Assembly (NCBI RefSeq): GCF_902506145.1
Contig: NZ_LR733519.1
Span: 1,958,314-2,022,313, forward strand
Length of the DNA: 64,000 bases
Source of the DNA: Burkholderia sp. 8Y
Lineage (GTDB): Bacteria; Pseudomonadota; Gammaproteobacteria; Burkholderiales; Burkholderiaceae
Reading direction: 5' to 3'
Shown here: in pieces, positions 26,473 to 35,114 of the stretch
Layout: the number at the start of each line of letters is the position of its first letter
Position numbering within the stretch: the stretch's first letter is position 1
Made by a program: the position numbers and the translations under genes
The notes under the pieces: model-generated
What the model was told of the DNA's origin: nothing
What the model saw: only the letters and a program-made list of their open reading frames with translations
Database searches by the model: none

Positions 26473-27645
26473 GTGGCTCAACAGGTGGTGATCGTCGGTG
26501 GCGGCGTGATCGGCAGTTCGGTCGCGTATTTTCTGCGGGCATCGGACCCGGGCGTGCAGGTCACGGTAATCGAGCGCGATCCGACTTACGCGCGGTCGTC
26601 GTCGGCGTTGTCGGCGGCGTCGATCCGTCAGCAGTTCTCAACGCCGCTTTGCGTGCGCATGTCGCTATTCGGCATCGAGTTCTTGCGCGCCATCGGCGAG
26701 CGGCTCGAAGTGAACGGCGAGCGGCCGTCCATCGACTTGCACGAGGGCGGCTACCTCTTTCTCGCGACGCCTCGCGGGGAAAGCACGCTGCGCGAAAATC
26801 ACGCGATGCAGCGTGAACTCGGCGCCGATATCGCGCTACTCGACCCTTCGGGCTTGCAGGCGCGTTTCCCGTGGCTCAACACGGACGACCTCGCAGCGGG
26901 CGCATTCGGCGAGCGCGGCGAAGGCTGGTTCGATGGCTATGGGCTCGTGCAGGCGCTCAGACGCAAGGCGCAGGCGCTCGGCGCGCGCTATGTGACGGCA
27001 GATGTGACCGGCATCGAACGCGAAGGGCGGCGCGCGACGCGCGTGCGCGCCTCGAACGGCGATGCGTATTCGTGCGATGTCGTTGTGAACGCGGCGGGCG
27101 CGTGGTCGCGCTCTATCGCGGGAATGCTCGGCATCAATCTTCCGGTGCACGCCCGGCGGCGCAGCATCTTCAACGTGTCGTCGCCGGCCAAGCTCGACGG
27201 CTGTCCGCTTCTGATCGACCCGAGCGGCGTCTATTTCCGCCCCGAAGGGCGCACGTATATCTGCGGCACGTCGCCCGCCGAGGATAACGACCCGGACGAC
27301 CTTCCGCTCGACGAAGTGGACCACGCCCTTTTCGACGATGTGATCTGGCCGACGCTCGCGCATCGGGTGCCGCCATTCGAGGCATTGCGCGTGGAACGTT
27401 GCTGGTCCGGTTATTACGAATACAACGTGCTGGATCAGAACGCGATAATCGGCTTTCATCCGGCAATCGACAATTGCATTTTTGCAAGCGGCTTTAGCGG
27501 ACACGGTCTGCAGCACGGTCCGGCCACCGGGCGCGGTGTCAGCGAACTGATCCTGCATGGCCGATATACAACACTCGATCTATCGCCGCTCGATTGGGCG
27601 CGTGTGATCGAAGGGCGGCCGATCGTGGAGAAGAACGTCGTTTAG
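26473..27645 (+). CDS. FAD-dependent amino-acid oxidase/dehydrogenase of the DAO family (probable pipecolate oxidase)
   Basis: A 390-residue flavoprotein: ADP-binding motif VVIVGGGVIGSSVAYFLRAS at the N-terminus, ARSSSALSAASIRQQFS at the flavin site, and a C-terminal DAO region (CWSGYYEYNVLDQNAIIGFH, then FASGFSGHGLQHGPATGR). It most resembles the FOXRED1-like group. It starts with GTG 34 bases after the P6C dehydrogenase stop, with a GGGGG-rich ribosome site. The pairing suggests oxidation of L-pipecolate (or a related cyclic or N-alkyl amino acid) to piperidine-6-carboxylate. The precise substrate is an inference from the neighbour. Confidence 0.83.
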   Translation: MAQQVVIVGGGVIGSSVAYFLRASDPGVQVTVIERDPTYARSSSALSAASIRQQFSTPLCVRMSLFGIEFLRAIGERLEVNGERPSIDLHEGGYLFLATPRGESTLRENHAMQRELGADIALLDPSGLQARFPWLNTDDLAAGAFGERGEGWFDGYGLVQALRRKAQALGARYVTADVTGIEREGRRATRVRASNGDAYSCDVVVNAAGAWSRSIAGMLGINLPVHARRRSIFNVSSPAKLDGCPLLIDPSGVYFRPEGRTYICGTSPAEDNDPDDLPLDEVDHALFDDVIWPTLAHRVPPFEALRVERCWSGYYEYNVLDQNAIIGFHPAIDNCIFASGFSGHGLQHGPATGRGVSELILHGRYTTLDLSPLDWARVIEGRPIVEKNVV

Positions 27646-27800
27646 CAATAACGGCGGATAAGGCGCGGGGGACGGACACTCTTTAAATGATCGATACCGT
27701 TTCGGCGCGCGTCCATCGATGAAATCCACTAGGGCCAGTTGGCCCACGGAAGCGCATCCTGAATATGTCTCGATAATTCGAGTGTGAACAGGAGGCAAAG

Positions 27801-28007
27801 ATGGATGCTCGATCCAACACGCAACACGCGCATTTCGCAGAATGGATGGACGATCAGCAGGTAACGGGAGAATCGACGGCAACGGCGTCGCACCGCTCTA
27901 GCCAGGTGTGCGCCGAACCGGAATATGTTGCCGACGTATGCGGACGTTTCGCGGGAGAAAAAACAGAAGAGGAACAAAAGTCCTGCGTGGTTCGCGGATA
28001 TAACTAA
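27801..28007 (+). CDS. Small hypothetical protein with strong ribosome site
   Basis: A 68-residue acidic, polar protein (MDARSNTQHAHFAEWMDD at the N-terminus; VCGRFAGEKTEEEQKSCVV near the C-terminus) with three cysteines, no signal peptide and no membrane segment. I do not recognise it. Its support is a perfect GGAGG site six bases before the ATG. It stands alone between the oxidase gene and a small membrane protein gene. Confidence 0.5.
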   Translation: MDARSNTQHAHFAEWMDDQQVTGESTATASHRSSQVCAEPEYVADVCGRFAGEKTEEEQKSCVVRGYN

Positions 28008-28341
28008 GCGTTTTGCAGTGCGATTCGTTGCGCGCGATATCGGCATTTACGCCGCGGGCGCGCAGCGATAACCGATAGACAAAGGCAATTCGCGCCGCAC
28101 GGCGGATTTGCGTATCGTGAATGCGCGCAGTTCTTCTGCGCCCATGCTTTCGTCGCGTTCGGTTCACGCTATTCCATCGCTAAAAGAATGTTGCGCCGAC
28201 GCAAAACGAACATCATTGCGTCGCTTGAGCGCGGTCTTTTTTGAACGCCTACGCTGGCGCTTGCAGATGGAGATATCTTCATGAAACGCCTCACCGCGCC
28301 GCGCGCGTCTGCCTGGCGCGTATCCAATGGAGCGCCGTATC
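28008..28341. other. Intergenic region, nothing recognised
   Basis: About 330 bases with no supported gene, RNA or clear terminator. Short open frames on the minus strand lack ribosome sites. Confidence 0.45.
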
Positions 28342-28830
28342 ATGCGTGTCGATGAACACGGGGCACTCGAACCGGGACTGCCGCCTTCGCTTTCCACTGT
28401 TTCGTACGAAGCCGACGAACGCGTGCGTCGCATCGATCCGCCTTCCCGCAGGCGCTCGTTCAGCGACGCGCGCAACAACGCCGATCGCTTGCGGCGCGCA
28501 CTCGCGGCATCGACGTGCGTGATGGTCGCGTGGTCGCTCTTCGAAGTGCCGTGGGAACTCGACACGGACAGCCGCGGCCAGCAGATCGCCGCCGTGCTGA
28601 CAGCCAAGGCGCTGTTGATGCTGATCGCGGGCATGGCACTGCGCGGGCGGCGTTTCGCGCGCTATCTTTTGCTGTTCGTGTGCGTCACGAGCGTGCTCGC
28701 CATTGCGCCCGAGCTGCCCGGCGAGTTCGTGCATGCGCCGTGGCTGGCCGTGCTCTCGACCGTCGAATGCATGACCAAGCTCGCCACGCTCACGCTCATC
28801 GCGCTGCATCTCAAACCTCGTCTGCGCTAA
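28342..28830 (+). CDS. Small integral membrane protein of unknown function
   Basis: A 162-residue protein. A polar, Arg-rich N-terminal 50 residues is followed by several membrane segments: LAASTCVMVAWSLF, IAAVLTAKALLMLIAGMAL, YLLLFVCVTSVLAI and a final TKLATLTLIALHL. I do not recognise the family. Start ATG 28342 (MRVDEHG) has a GGAG site nine bases upstream, inside which lies another in-frame ATG at 28327. It is a single gene upstream of a thioesterase-like gene. Confidence 0.62.
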   Translation: MRVDEHGALEPGLPPSLSTVSYEADERVRRIDPPSRRRSFSDARNNADRLRRALAASTCVMVAWSLFEVPWELDTDSRGQQIAAVLTAKALLMLIAGMALRGRRFARYLLLFVCVTSVLAIAPELPGEFVHAPWLAVLSTVECMTKLATLTLIALHLKPRLR

Positions 28831-28963
28831 GGCGCATAGGTTGTCTTCGCCGAGGCGGCGCGCGCGGGCGTCGCCGCGCAATGGCACAATCCCTAGCTGA
28901 AATGGCGCACGCCGCGTTGCGGTTTCGACGCGACGAAAACAACGACGCAGGGAGAACGCACAG

Positions 28964-29350
28964 TTGGCGAATCTGGATCTCGACAATCCTTTCCTCGAAG
29001 CACTCGGTGCGACGCTGACCGCGTGGCGCGACGGCTACGCCGAATTCACGATGCCGATTCACGCGGGCCATCTCAATCGACAGCGCATTCTTCAGGGCGG
29101 CGCGATCGCCACACTTCTCGATGCGGCCTGCGGCTACACGGGCCTTTTCACGACGGAAGCGATGCCCATTCATGGCTTCACGCTCTCGCTCACGGTCAAC
29201 TACCTGGATCGCGGCATTGGCGACAAGGTCGTGGCAAAAGGATTCCTGGAGCGAAAAGGGCGCTCCGTGTACTTCGCGCGCGGCGAAGCGTGGGTCGACG
29301 ATCGCGTGATGATCGCGAGCGCGCAGGGCACGTTCAAGTACGCGCGCTGA
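28964..29350 (+). CDS. PaaI-family hotdog thioesterase
   Basis: A 128-residue hotdog-fold protein: a helix-strand start (FLEALGATLTAWRDGYAEF), the PaaI-type core LNRQRILQGGAIATLLDAACG with the catalytic-region GG, and a C-terminal strand (VYFARGEAWVDDRVMIASAQGTF). Such enzymes hydrolyse acyl-CoA or aromatic-CoA thioesters. The start is TTG, preceded by GGGAG about ten bases upstream. The LysR gene begins six bases after the stop, so the two may be co-transcribed. The substrate is unknown. Confidence 0.85.
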   Translation: MANLDLDNPFLEALGATLTAWRDGYAEFTMPIHAGHLNRQRILQGGAIATLLDAACGYTGLFTTEAMPIHGFTLSLTVNYLDRGIGDKVVAKGFLERKGRSVYFARGEAWVDDRVMIASAQGTFKYAR

Positions 29351-29356
29351 ACTGAC

Positions 29357-30277
29357 ATGGCGCTCAAGAACCTGTTGCGGCGTCTTGATCTGACGACGCT
29401 ACAACTCTTTCTCGCCGTCTTCGAGGAAGGCACGCTCACGCGCGCGGCCGAGCGCGAGGCCATTGCGGTGTCGGCGGCGAGCAAGCGGCTATTGGAACTC
29501 GAGCAGGCGGTGGGCGCGGCGCTCTTCGAACGCAAGGCGCGCGGCATGGCGCTCACGCCTGCCGGCGAGACGCTGCTGCATCACGCGCGGCGCGTGTTGC
29601 GCGATGTCGAGAACATCGGCATCGAACTGGCGGAGCATGCGAGCGGCGTGCGCGGCTACGTCCGCATGATGGCGAATCTCTCGGCCATCGTCGAATTCCT
29701 GCCCGAAGACCTGCGCGCCTTTCTCGCGGCACACGGGCAGATCAAGATCGATCTCGAAGAGCGGCCGAGCGGCGGGATCGTGGATGGCGTCTTGGACAGC
29801 CTCGTCGATCTCGGCATCTGTTCCGGCGATGCGGACACGCGCGGCCTGGAAAGCACGCATTATCGGCACGACCGGCTCATCATCGTGACGCCGGGCGATC
29901 ATCCGCTCGCGAAGCGCGAAAGCGTGAGCTTCGCCGACACGCTCGACTTCGATCACATCGGCCTGCACTCGGCCAGTTCGATCAACGCGCGCACGCATCT
30001 CGCCGCGCGGCAGGCGGGCAAGCCGCTGCGCTTGCGCATCCACGTGCCGGGCTTCGATGCCGTGTGCCGCATGGTGCAGGCCGGCATGGGCGTCGGCGTG
30101 TTGCCGCTGGCGGTGTTCGAGGCGATGGGCCGCCAACTCGGACTCGCGGCTGTTCCGCTCGATGAAGCATGGGCCGCGCGCAGCCTCATCATCGTCGTGC
30201 GCGATGCATCGGCGTTGTCGCCCGTGAGCCGGCTGCTGTTCGACCATCTCCGTTCGATAGAAGCAGCACAACGCTGA
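29357..30277 (+). CDS. LysR-family transcriptional regulator
   Basis: A 306-residue LysR regulator. The helix-turn-helix lies in LDLTTLQLFLAVFEEGTLTR and SAASKRLLELEQAVGAALFE; the ligand-binding domain has IVTPGDHPLAKRESV and VCRMVQAGMGVGVLPLAVFE. It lies directly upstream, and in the same direction, of the CoA-transferase / lyase / MFS cluster (110-base gap) and is the likely regulator of it. LysR genes are more often divergent from their targets, so this arrangement is slightly unusual. Confidence 0.93.
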   Translation: MALKNLLRRLDLTTLQLFLAVFEEGTLTRAAEREAIAVSAASKRLLELEQAVGAALFERKARGMALTPAGETLLHHARRVLRDVENIGIELAEHASGVRGYVRMMANLSAIVEFLPEDLRAFLAAHGQIKIDLEERPSGGIVDGVLDSLVDLGICSGDADTRGLESTHYRHDRLIIVTPGDHPLAKRESVSFADTLDFDHIGLHSASSINARTHLAARQAGKPLRLRIHVPGFDAVCRMVQAGMGVGVLPLAVFEAMGRQLGLAAVPLDEAWAARSLIIVVRDASALSPVSRLLFDHLRSIEAAQR

Positions 30278-30387
30278 CGCGACGAGCGTTCGCGTTTGAC
30301 GAACGATGCTTGCCGAAATGCGGTTGGACGCGCTGCGCCCGCCGCCCATAAGCTTGTCTCAACGATACATAACCGGAGACGAGCAAC

Positions 30388-31581
30388 ATGAGCGGACCGC
30401 TTACGGGCATTCGCGTAATCGAAATCGGCACCCTGATTGCCGCGCCATTCGCTGCGCGCATGATGGCCGAGTTCGGCGCGGAAGTGATCAAGATCGAGGC
30501 GCCCAATGGCGGCGACCCGCTTCGCAAATGGCGAAAACTGCACGAGGGCACGTCGCTCTGGTGGTACCTCCAGTCCCGCAACAAGAAGTCTGTCTGCGTG
30601 AACCTCAAGTCGCCCGAAGGGGCCGACGTCATCAAGCGTCTCGCCGCCGACGCGGATATCGTCATCGAGAACATGCGGCCCGGTGCGCTCGAAAAGCTCG
30701 GACTCGGCTGGGACGTCTTGCATGCAATAAACCCGAAACTCACGATGGTTCGCATCTCCGGCTATGGACAGACGGGTCCGTACCGGGATCGTCCGGGTTT
30801 TGGCGCGATCGGCGAGGCAATGGGTGGCATTCGGTATACAACCGGCGACGCGGAAGGCACGCCGGCGCGCGTCGGCATCAGTCTCGGCGATTCGCTTGCG
30901 TCGCTGCACGGCGTGATCGGCGCGTTGATGTCGCTGTTGCGCGTGAAGACAGGGCAGGGCGAAGGACAGGTCGTCGATGTATCGCTGGTCGAGAGCGTGT
31001 TCAACCTGATGGAAAGTCTCGTGCCCGAGTACGACCTACTCGGCCATGTTCGCGAGCGAAGCGGTGGCGCGCTGCCGGGCATCGCGCCGTCCAATACCTA
31101 TCGCACGGAAGATGGCGGGTTCGTCGTCATCGCGGGCAACAGCGATCCGATCTACAAGCGCCTGATGAACGTGATCGGCCGGCCCGATCTCGCCGACGAC
31201 CCCGCGCTCGCGCATAACGATGGCCGCGTGCGGCGAAGCGCGATGCTCGATGAAGCGATCGGCGCGTGGACATCGCATCACGCAATGGGCGATGTGCTGG
31301 CTGCACTGGAGGGCGCGGAAGTGCCGTCGGGCCGCATCTACTCGGTCGCGGACATCATCGGCGATGCCCACTACCAAGCGCGCGACATGCTGTTGCAGGC
31401 GACCTTGCCGGGTGGGGCATCGGTGAAGATGCCGGGCATCGTGCCGAAGCTTTCCGATTCGCCCGGCGAAGTCCGCTGGCAGGGACCGGCGCTCGGCGAG
31501 CACACGCAGAGCGTCCTTGAATCCCTCGGTTTCGACGAAAGCGATGTGCAGCGGCTGCGTGCCGAAGGAGCGATTCAATGA
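30388..31581 (+). CDS. Class III (CaiB/BaiF) CoA transferase
   Basis: A 397-residue formyl-CoA-transferase-family enzyme that moves CoA between carboxylic acids through an aspartyl thioester. The N-terminal VIEIGTLIAAPFAARMMAEF and KKSVCVNLKSPEGADVIKRL are family hallmarks. The catalytic Asp168 lies in GISLGDSLASLH. It overlaps the following lyase gene by four bases, so the two act in one pathway. By context the acceptor may be a branched dicarboxylate such as 3-hydroxy-3-methylglutarate. Glutarate, citramalate or itaconate are alternatives. Confidence 0.9.
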   Translation: MSGPLTGIRVIEIGTLIAAPFAARMMAEFGAEVIKIEAPNGGDPLRKWRKLHEGTSLWWYLQSRNKKSVCVNLKSPEGADVIKRLAADADIVIENMRPGALEKLGLGWDVLHAINPKLTMVRISGYGQTGPYRDRPGFGAIGEAMGGIRYTTGDAEGTPARVGISLGDSLASLHGVIGALMSLLRVKTGQGEGQVVDVSLVESVFNLMESLVPEYDLLGHVRERSGGALPGIAPSNTYRTEDGGFVVIAGNSDPIYKRLMNVIGRPDLADDPALAHNDGRVRRSAMLDEAIGAWTSHHAMGDVLAALEGAEVPSGRIYSVADIIGDAHYQARDMLLQATLPGGASVKMPGIVPKLSDSPGEVRWQGPALGEHTQSVLESLGFDESDVQRLRAEGAIQ

Positions 31582-32522
31582 CGCGCGATGATAGCGAACG
31601 GCTGATCGTGCAGGAAGTCGCGCCACGCGACGGCCTGCAGATCGAAGCGAAATGGGTCGAGACGGCGGACAAGATCGCTTTGATCGACGGGCTGTCCGAG
31701 TGCGGCTTCACGCGCATCGAGGCTGGCTCTTTCGTCTCGCCCAAGGCGATTCCCGTGCTGCGCGACGGCGATGCGGTGTTCAGCGGCATACGACGCGCGC
31801 CCGGCGTGATCTATGTGGCGCTCGTGCCGAACCTCAAGGGCGCACAGCGCGCGCTCGCCGCACGAGCCGATGAACTCAACCTCGTGATGTCGGCAAGCGA
31901 GACCCATAACCTCGCGAACATGCGGATGAGTTGCGACGCCTCGCTCGCGGGCTTTTCGGAAGTCGTTCGTATAGCGAAGGAATATCGCCATGTCTTGCTG
32001 AACGGTACGGTCGCCACTGCGTTCGGCTGTCCGTTCGAAGGCCGCATCGACGAAGATCGCGTCGTGTCGATTGCGCGGACGTATCGCGAGATGGGCATGG
32101 AGGGCGTCACACTTGCCGATACGACAGGCATGGCGAATCCGCGGCAGGTCGAGCGCCTCGTATCTCGCGTGCTCGAACATGTTCCGGCTTCGGCCTTGAC
32201 GCTGCATTTTCACAATACGCGCGGTCTGGGTCTTGCCAACGTACTCGCCGCATATCAAGCCGGCGCGCGCCGCTTCGACGCCGCTTTGGGCGGGCTGGGC
32301 GGCTGTCCGTTCGCGCCGGGTGCGTCCGGCAACATCTGCACGGAAGACCTCGTGAACATGTGCCACGAGATGGGCATTCCCACGGGCATCGACTTGCTGA
32401 AACTCATTGCACTGTCGCGGACGCTGCCTGCGCTCGTCGGTCACGACGTACCCGGCCAGGTGGCGAAGGCCGGGCGCAATGCCGATCTGCATCCCGTGCC
32501 CGCCTACGTGCGAGCAATCTGA
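31578..32522 (+). CDS. mvaB: Hydroxymethylglutaryl-CoA lyase-type enzyme
   Basis: A 314-residue DRE-TIM metallolyase that cleaves HMG-CoA to acetyl-CoA and acetoacetate. The divalent-metal motif EVAPRDGLQ is at residues 13-21, followed by RIEAGSFVSP. The catalytic cysteine loop ALGGLGGCPFAPGASGNICT is near residue 238 and metal ligands lie in LTLHFHNTRG. All key residues are intact. The start overlaps the CoA-transferase stop (ATGA). There is no leucine-degradation gene nearby, so it probably acts on HMG-CoA made by the neighbouring transferase. Confidence 0.92.
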   Translation: MTRDDSERLIVQEVAPRDGLQIEAKWVETADKIALIDGLSECGFTRIEAGSFVSPKAIPVLRDGDAVFSGIRRAPGVIYVALVPNLKGAQRALAARADELNLVMSASETHNLANMRMSCDASLAGFSEVVRIAKEYRHVLLNGTVATAFGCPFEGRIDEDRVVSIARTYREMGMEGVTLADTTGMANPRQVERLVSRVLEHVPASALTLHFHNTRGLGLANVLAAYQAGARRFDAALGGLGGCPFAPGASGNICTEDLVNMCHEMGIPTGIDLLKLIALSRTLPALVGHDVPGQVAKAGRNADLHPVPAYVRAI

Positions 32523-32576
32523 AGCAACGGTCCGATAAAAACTCAATCCCGGACCGCCCCATACAAGGAGACAATC

Positions 32577-33914
32577 ATGAGCGATCTAAGCGTATCGAGC
32601 GCGGATAAACCGCAGGCGTTGCAAAGCACGAGCGACATCGTTCGCAAAGTGGCATGGCGGCTCATGCCGCTCATCATGCTGTGCTATCTGTTCGCGTTTT
32701 TTGACCGTATCAACATCAGCTTTGCCAAGTTCCAGTTGCAAAGCACGCTCGGCTTCTCCGATACCGCTTACGGACTTGGCGCAAGCCTTTTCGTGATCGG
32801 ATATGTTTTGTTCGAAGTACCAAGCAATATGTTGCTGTACAAAGTCGGCGCGCGGCGCTGGATTGCACGGATCATGATTTCGTGGGGTATCGCGACTGCG
32901 CTCATGGTCTTCGTGCAAACGGAGTGGCAGTTCTACGGGCTGCGCTTCGTTATCGGCGCGATGGAAGCGGGCTTCGCGCCGGGCGTGCTCTACTATCTGA
33001 CGCTGTGGTTCCCGGCGAGCTATCGCGGGCGCATCACGTCATTGCTGTTCCTTGCTTCCGCATTTTCGGGGCTCATCGGTGCGCCGCTGTCGGGTCTCGT
33101 GCTCGGGCATATGAACGGCGTGTTCGGCATCGCGGGATGGCATTGGCTCTTTCTGCTCGGCGGCTTGCCGTGCGTGCTGCTGGGCATACTCGTGCTGAAG
33201 GTGCTGAAGGACCGCATCGACGACGCCGGATGGCTCACGAGCGTCGAAAAGGCTTATCTCAAGAGTCAGATTGCGACGCAGAGCCAAGCCACCTCGACCG
33301 GTCATTCGCTATTCGGCGCCATCAAGACGCCCGGCTTTCTGATGCTCGGCCTGATCTACTTTCTGATCCAGATCGCGTCCTATGGCCTGAACTTCTGGGC
33401 GCCGCACCTGATTCGCGCAGCGGGCACGCATAATCCGACGATCATCGGCTTGTTGACGGCGGTTCCGTATATCTGCGGCGCGGTGTGCATGGTGGTGGTC
33501 GGGCGGCTGTCGGATACCTCGGGCGAACGACGCAAGTTCGTATGCGCGCTGCTGCTGATGGCCGCGGCAGGCTTTTTCGCGGCGGGCGTGTTCGACAAGC
33601 AGACGACGCTTCTGATCGTCGCGCTCGGCGTGATGGGCGCGGGTGTGATCGCTTCGATTCCGGCGTTCTGGGCGTTGCCTCCGAAGCTGCTGACGGGAGC
33701 GGGAGCGGCGGGCGGCATCGCGTTGATCAATACGCTCGGTCAATTGGGCGGAATTGTCAGTCCGGTGATGGTGGGACGTATTCGCGATGTCACTGGCAGC
33801 ACGACGCCCGCTTTGTATGCAATCGGCGCGATGAGCCTCGTCTGCGCGCTGTTGTTGCTGTTCGGGTTGCCGCAGACGTTGCGTCAGCGAGACCATTCCG
33901 AGCGCGCGAGCTGA
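32577..33914 (+). CDS. MFS transporter, anion:cation symporter (ACS) type
   Basis: A 445-residue inner-membrane carrier with about 12 segments. The ACS pattern is seen in FFDRINISFAKFQLQSTLGF, then GYVLFEVPSNMLLYKVGARR, with GRITSLLFLASAFSGLIGAP later. ACS members usually import organic acids such as tartrate, phthalate or galactonate. It lies 54 bases after the HMG-CoA-lyase gene and is followed by a terminator, so it is the last gene and the probable uptake system of this cluster. Confidence 0.92.
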   Translation: MSDLSVSSADKPQALQSTSDIVRKVAWRLMPLIMLCYLFAFFDRINISFAKFQLQSTLGFSDTAYGLGASLFVIGYVLFEVPSNMLLYKVGARRWIARIMISWGIATALMVFVQTEWQFYGLRFVIGAMEAGFAPGVLYYLTLWFPASYRGRITSLLFLASAFSGLIGAPLSGLVLGHMNGVFGIAGWHWLFLLGGLPCVLLGILVLKVLKDRIDDAGWLTSVEKAYLKSQIATQSQATSTGHSLFGAIKTPGFLMLGLIYFLIQIASYGLNFWAPHLIRAAGTHNPTIIGLLTAVPYICGAVCMVVVGRLSDTSGERRKFVCALLLMAAAGFFAAGVFDKQTTLLIVALGVMGAGVIASIPAFWALPPKLLTGAGAAGGIALINTLGQLGGIVSPVMVGRIRDVTGSTTPALYAIGAMSLVCALLLLFGLPQTLRQRDHSERAS

Positions 33915-33935
33915 AAAGCGCGCGGTAGTTGAGAG

Positions 33936-33967
33936 CGCCCGGCGACCGCGCTGTCGTCGGGCGTTTT
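33936..33967 (+). terminator. Rho-independent terminator of the CoA-transferase/lyase/MFS operon
   Basis: An 11-base stem (33936-33946 with 33953-33963, one G-T mismatch) and a 6-base loop are followed by TTTT. It starts 22 bases after the MFS stop. Its 3-prime part merges with the dispersed 22-base repeat. Confidence 0.8.
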
Positions 33968-33982
33968 GCATTCTGCATGCCG
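33961..33982 (-). repeat. Dispersed 22-base repeat, copy 1
   Basis: On the minus strand this reads CGGCATGCAGAATGCAAAAC followed by GC, identical to 39127-39148 on the plus strand. It lies between the MFS terminator and the acetate kinase gene. Confidence 0.8.
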
Positions 33983-34003
33983 AATGAAACATGCAACATG
34001 CAA

Positions 34004-35110
34004 TCAGTCCGCAAGCAAGCGCCGGCAATGCCGCGCAATCTGCGTCTCCTCATCGGTACGCACCACGCGATGCGGTGCATTGAGGAACGCGAGGCCCTCG
34101 AGTATCTGCGCGCGAATCGCCTCGCTATGCTCGCCGATGCCGCCGCTAAAGACGATCAGGTCCAAGCCGCCCAGCACGGCCGCGTAGGCACCGATAGTCT
34201 TTCGTATCGCGTCGCAGAACACGTCGATGGCGAGCGTCGCGTCCGCATCGCCCTGAGCGCGGCGGGCAAGCAGCGTCTGCATGTCGTCGTCCGAGTCGGA
34301 GAGCGCCTTCAGGCCGCTCTTTCGATTCACGAGCGTCTCCAGCGCGTTCGCGTCCAGCGACTCGTTGCGCAGCAGATGAATCAGCACGCCGGGGTCCATA
34401 TCGCCGCTGCGCGTCGCCATCGGGATGCCGCCTGTCGGCGTCATGCCCATCGACGTATCGACGGAGCGGCCGTCTTTCAGCGCGCAGAGGCTGGCTCCGG
34501 ACCCGAGGTGCGCAATCACCATGCGCGACGGCAACTCCCTGCCCAGCGTGCTCACGATGAACTCGTACGACAGCCCGTGAAAGCCATAGCGCACCATGCC
34601 GCGCTGCGCATAGTCACGTGGCAAGGCGAAACGCGTCGCGCGCTCCGGCATCGTGCGATGGAACACCGTGTCGAAGCATGCAAAATGCGGCACACCGGAG
34701 AAGATGCGCTGCGCTTCGTCGATCAACGCGAGCGATTGCGGCAGATGCAGCGGCGCAAATTGAACGGCTTCGCGCAACGCGTCTTTCACGTCCTGCGTGA
34801 GTTCGCAGTGCGCGCGCACATGCGGTCCGCCGTGCACGACCCGATGCCCCACCGCAGCAAGCGGCTCGTGCAAGTGCTCATGAAGGGCATCGGCGACGCG
34901 CTGCAATGCGTCGTGCTGCGATTCCATCAAATGATCCTGCGCAATATCGATGCTTCCATCCGCCGAGCGCATGGACAGCGACCCGTTCTCGCGCCCGATG
35001 CCCTTCGCGCTGCCCGTGAGCCATGCCTGTTCGTCGTGATCGCGCGGCACGAACACGCCGAACTTCAGCGATGACGAGCCGCTATTCAACACCACGATGC
35101 CTTGTGTCAT
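34004..35110 (-). CDS. ackA: Acetate kinase
   Basis: Interconverts acetyl phosphate and ADP with acetate and ATP. The 368-residue ASKHA kinase starts GIVVLNSGSSSLKFGVF. It has RYGFHGLSYEF (catalytic His region), AHLGSGASLCAL, MGMTPTGGIPMATRSGDMDP and the C-terminal IVFSGGIGEHSEAIR. It is somewhat shorter than the usual 400 residues but no motif is missing. The ATG at 35110 lies four bases after the phosphoketolase stop and has a GGAAAGG site. With phosphoketolase it converts acetyl phosphate to ATP and acetate. Confidence 0.95.
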   Translation of the reverse strand: MTQGIVVLNSGSSSLKFGVFVPRDHDEQAWLTGSAKGIGRENGSLSMRSADGSIDIAQDHLMESQHDALQRVADALHEHLHEPLAAVGHRVVHGGPHVRAHCELTQDVKDALREAVQFAPLHLPQSLALIDEAQRIFSGVPHFACFDTVFHRTMPERATRFALPRDYAQRGMVRYGFHGLSYEFIVSTLGRELPSRMVIAHLGSGASLCALKDGRSVDTSMGMTPTGGIPMATRSGDMDPGVLIHLLRNESLDANALETLVNRKSGLKALSDSDDDMQTLLARRAQGDADATLAIDVFCDAIRKTIGAYAAVLGGLDLIVFSGGIGEHSEAIRAQILEGLAFLNAPHRVVRTDEETQIARHCRRLLAD

Positions 35111-35114
35111 GGCA

